From: Leisingera sp. NJS204
GTDB taxonomy: Bacteria > Pseudomonadota > Alphaproteobacteria > Rhodobacterales > Rhodobacteraceae
Assembly: GCF_004123675.1 (NCBI RefSeq)
Contig: NZ_CP035417.1
Location: forward strand, 2,347,501 to 2,411,500
Length of the DNA stretch: 64,000 nt
Reading direction: 5' to 3'
Numbering within the stretch: position 1 is the first letter of the stretch; each line of letters begins with the position of its first letter. Shown in pieces: positions 62,062 to 64,000 of the stretch. The notes under the pieces were generated by a model. That model saw only the letters and a program-made list of their open reading frames with translations. It was not told the origin of the DNA and searched no databases. A program made the position numbers and the translations under genes.

Positions 62062-62730
62062 TTATTGCAGCGCCTGCAGCAGCCCCAGACGCGGATTCCG
62101 GTAGCTGCCGGGTTTGGTCAGCTCCTGGCGGACCACATTGGCCAGGTGGCCGGTGATGCGGATTTTTTGGGTCTGGCCGCGCGACATGGCTTCCAGGGCG
62201 CGGGCGCCGCCAAAGGCTTTGAGATCGGCCTCGATGGTTTTTTCCGGGCGCAGCAGGGCGCCGGTGGCCGGATCGGTGAGCCGCATCTTGAAGGTGATGG
62301 CGTGAATGCCGCCGGTGGTGTAGCGCGCCTTTTGGGTCAGGGCGTGAAAGCGCTGCAGTTCGATATGCAGATCGGCCTCGATCGCGCCGCCCATGCCGGT
62401 GCTGCCGGCCTCCATGGCGCGCTGCACGATTGCCTGCACCTGGGCGTGGCGGTCGCCGTAAGGATCCTCGCGCCAGACAATATCGCCTTTGGGCAAATAG
62501 CTGTTGGCCTCGGAAACGGAGAGGCTGCGCGGCACATCGACGGTAACGCGGCTGACCCGCAAAGCCGGCACCGGATCCACCTGCGGCAGAGTTTCATAGC
62601 CGTCGGGCACGTGCACCGCCGCGTCGGGCACCGGCTCGAACGGCAAGTTGCGCGACGGCACGTCCACCGAGGCGCAGGCGGACACCATCAGCCCGAGGGA
62701 GACGAATGCGAGGCTGCGGAAGATGTTCAT
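62062..62730 (-). CDS. Rhodobacteraceae-type lipoprotein of unknown function
   Basis: The product has 222 residues from an ATG with AAGGAG 7 nt upstream. Signal plus lipobox LMVSACASVDVP, so it is a lipoprotein. It may be the family DUF6778 (from memory, not checked). Internal segments: VTVDVPRSLSVSEANSYLPK, DIVWREDPYGDRHAQVQAIV, GTGM-type GGAIEADLHIELQRFHALT. The pattern recalls DUF4136/LptE-like envelope lipoproteins. Function unknown. Confidence 0.82.
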   Translation of the reverse strand: MNIFRSLAFVSLGLMVSACASVDVPSRNLPFEPVPDAAVHVPDGYETLPQVDPVPALRVSRVTVDVPRSLSVSEANSYLPKGDIVWREDPYGDRHAQVQAIVQRAMEAGSTGMGGAIEADLHIELQRFHALTQKARYTTGGIHAITFKMRLTDPATGALLRPEKTIEADLKAFGGARALEAMSRGQTQKIRITGHLANVVRQELTKPGSYRNPRLGLLQALQ

Positions 62731-62903
62731 GGCTCTGCTCCTTACCGTTTTCAAGCCGCCGGATCAGGGACCGGAAGGCGGGTTCAACAGCAGGATGCGT
62801 GTCAATCGGGGCAGAATTGGGACAATTTAAGTCCAATTTAGCGAAAAATTAACGAATGTTTATGACCGGTCAACGATTGCCCCGGCCTGCCCCGTCGCTG
62901 CTA

Positions 62904-63173
62904 TCAGCGCGCGCGCGAACGCCAGCCGCCGCGGCGGCGCGGTGTGGCGCTGCCTTCCAGCCCGTCGCGCAGCACTGCAGTCATCGGATGGTCCGGATCT
63001 GCGTTGCCGTACATCTCCAGCAATGCGTTGATATCTTTCCGGCTGTCGCGGGTAGCGTCCATGCCCAACGCCCAGTCAAAGAAAATGCTGCGGCATTGCG
63101 CGTCCGTAATGCCGTCGATCCGGTAGGATTCGTAGATCAGACCGCGCGGGTCCTGTTCAGTGCTGCCCTTCAT
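62904..63173 (-). CDS. Small conserved-looking protein of unknown function
   Basis: The product has 89 residues: MKGSTEQDPRGLIYESYRID, GITDAQCRSIFFDWALGMDA, DINALLEMYGNADPDHPM and a basic Arg-rich end. It overlaps the glnE end by 17 bp, so it is likely co-transcribed with glnE. I recall similar small proteins behind glnE in roseobacters. The function is unknown. Confidence 0.75.
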   Translation of the reverse strand: MKGSTEQDPRGLIYESYRIDGITDAQCRSIFFDWALGMDATRDSRKDINALLEMYGNADPDHPMTAVLRDGLEGSATPRRRGGWRSRAR

Positions 63174-64000
63174 CCGCCCCATCCCTTTCCAAGGCCTCTG
63201 CAATCAGCGCCGCACAGCGTTTGTAACGGGTCTGCAGCTCCTGCTCCAGCGCATCCAGCCGGGCGTATCCGGTGGTGCGGCAGAGGAACTGCGCACCGCC
63301 CTCCCCGATCGTCTCCGCCTCGATGGCTTTGCCGGAAAGCAGCCGCGCGGCACTTTGCACCGACCAGAATAGCCGGTAACTGGCGGTCAGGTATTCTGCA
63401 TCCGCGTCATTCAGCCATCCGGCAGCGACAGCACCCAGCAGGCCGGAAGCCACATCGCGCGCCACCGAGTCGGAAGTAAGCGCGCCGGCTTGCGACAAAA
63501 GCTCGATATCCATCATCCGGCCGGCGCCGTTTTTGGCGTCCCACAGACCTGATGGCGCCTTGGCGGCGGCCAGCCGCACGCGCATTTCCGACACCTCCTG
63601 CAGCACCTTGGCCAGATTCCGCGGCTGGGCCAGGAAAGCGGCGCGGAAGGTTTCGATTTCGGCGGCAAGGGCGGTCTCGCCCGCAACCACCCGCGCCCGG
63701 GTCAGCGCCAAATGCTCCCACACCCAGGCCTCGTTCTGCTGGTAGTTGGTAAAACCGGCCAGGCTGACCGCCACCGGACCCTGATTGCCCGAAGGCCGCA
63801 GGCGCATGTCGACCTCGTAAAGCTTGCCCTGCGCCATCGGCGCCGAAAGCGCAGTGACAAAGGCCTGGGTCAGCCGGGCGAAATAGGGCCGCGTGGCCAG
63901 CGGGCGCTTACCCTCGGACATATCCGCATCGCCCGGGTCATAGATCACGATCATGTCGAGATCGGATTGCGAATTGATCTGCCCTGCCCCCAGCGATCCC
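63157..64000 (-). CDS. glnE: Glutamine synthetase adenylyltransferase GlnE, 5' part beyond the window
   Basis: The frame is open from the right edge to the stop at 63157. It encodes the last 280 residues: SLGAGQINSQSDLDMIVIYD is the nucleotidyltransferase active-site motif (G-S/K-x6-D-x-D) of the second adenylyl-transferase domain, followed by DMRLRPSGNQGPVAVS and the helical GlnD-UR_UTase end (LLSQAGALTSDSVARDVASG). GlnE attaches and removes AMP on glutamine synthetase for nitrogen control. An internal ATG at 63954 is not the true start. Confidence 0.93.
   Translation of the reverse strand, partial: GSLGAGQINSQSDLDMIVIYDPGDADMSEGKRPLATRPYFARLTQAFVTALSAPMAQGKLYEVDMRLRPSGNQGPVAVSLAGFTNYQQNEAWVWEHLALTRARVVAGETALAAEIETFRAAFLAQPRNLAKVLQEVSEMRVRLAAAKAPSGLWDAKNGAGRMMDIELLSQAGALTSDSVARDVASGLLGAVAAGWLNDADAEYLTASYRLFWSVQSAARLLSGKAIEAETIGEGGAQFLCRTTGYARLDALEQELQTRYKRCAALIAEALERDGADEGQH

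Overview
The window reads as chromosomal DNA of a Roseobacter-group alphaproteobacterium (family Rhodobacteraceae; Leisingera, Phaeobacter or Ruegeria would all fit). The evidence is the high GC content, the gene orders yceD-rpmF-plsX-fabH-ihfA-merR, argS-SPOR-nagZ-scpA-scpB and moxR-DUF2927-small membrane gene-vWA, a one-cysteine DksA, a MEKHLA protein, a fused two-domain dCTP deaminase and a RSP_2648/RSP_2647-like PIN and methyltransferase pair. Species assignment is inference. Almost all DNA is coding. I see no insertion sequence, integrase, prophage or CRISPR array, and both edges cut genes (a lipoprotein at 1 and glnE at 64000).

Layout. 1-5.2 kb: a cut lipoprotein gene, then a minus-strand M20 amidohydrolase, two agmatinase-family hydrolases and a DUF1499 gene, divergent from mazG. 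5.2-12 kb: a lysine-rich unknown, nucleoside hydrolase plus GNAT, MEKHLA, a nuclease-fold-like protein, enolase, an EamA transporter and a Fur-family regulator. 12-27 kb: DEAD-box helicase, EEP hydrolase, SelO, cupin, desaturase, anmK, tyrS, an acyltransferase-like gene, an SDR, a hexapeptide acetyltransferase, the ABC-F protein Uup, OlsB and BamE. 27-33 kb: the yceD to merR cluster, tRNA-Pro(GGG) with a strong terminator, and dCTP deaminase. 34-45 kb: an Lrp/MFS pair, the argS to scpB operon, two tandem YciI-like genes, GFA, dgt and erpA. 45-48 kb: an accessory minus-strand operon (see below). 48-64 kb: xth, FAD monooxygenase, dksA, moxR to vWA locus, minCDE, an HD-GYP protein, M48 protease, PIN, RNA methyltransferase, a lipoprotein and glnE.

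The most unusual locus is 45153-47897: an Ala-rich protein of about 222 residues carrying ten copies of [M/L][F/Y]SSGS at a 21-residue period, ending exactly on the tenth motif; then a helical protein of unknown function; then an EamA exporter whose start overlaps the previous stop. It sits between erpA and xth. The organisation is what a multi-core peptide natural-product system (precursor, maturase, exporter) would look like, but this is a hypothesis. Upstream lies an AT-rich region with three DnaA-box-like sites spaced one helical turn apart and four GANTC methylation sites.

The intergenic DNA is also patterned. A composite of two hairpin modules (called alpha and beta here) recurs four times, with beta alone twice more, usually touching gene ends. 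A short element around CAAATACTC recurs four times. Three loci hold long perfect AT-rich palindromes. A 13-bp inverted repeat covers the ribosome binding site and start codon of the HD-GYP gene.
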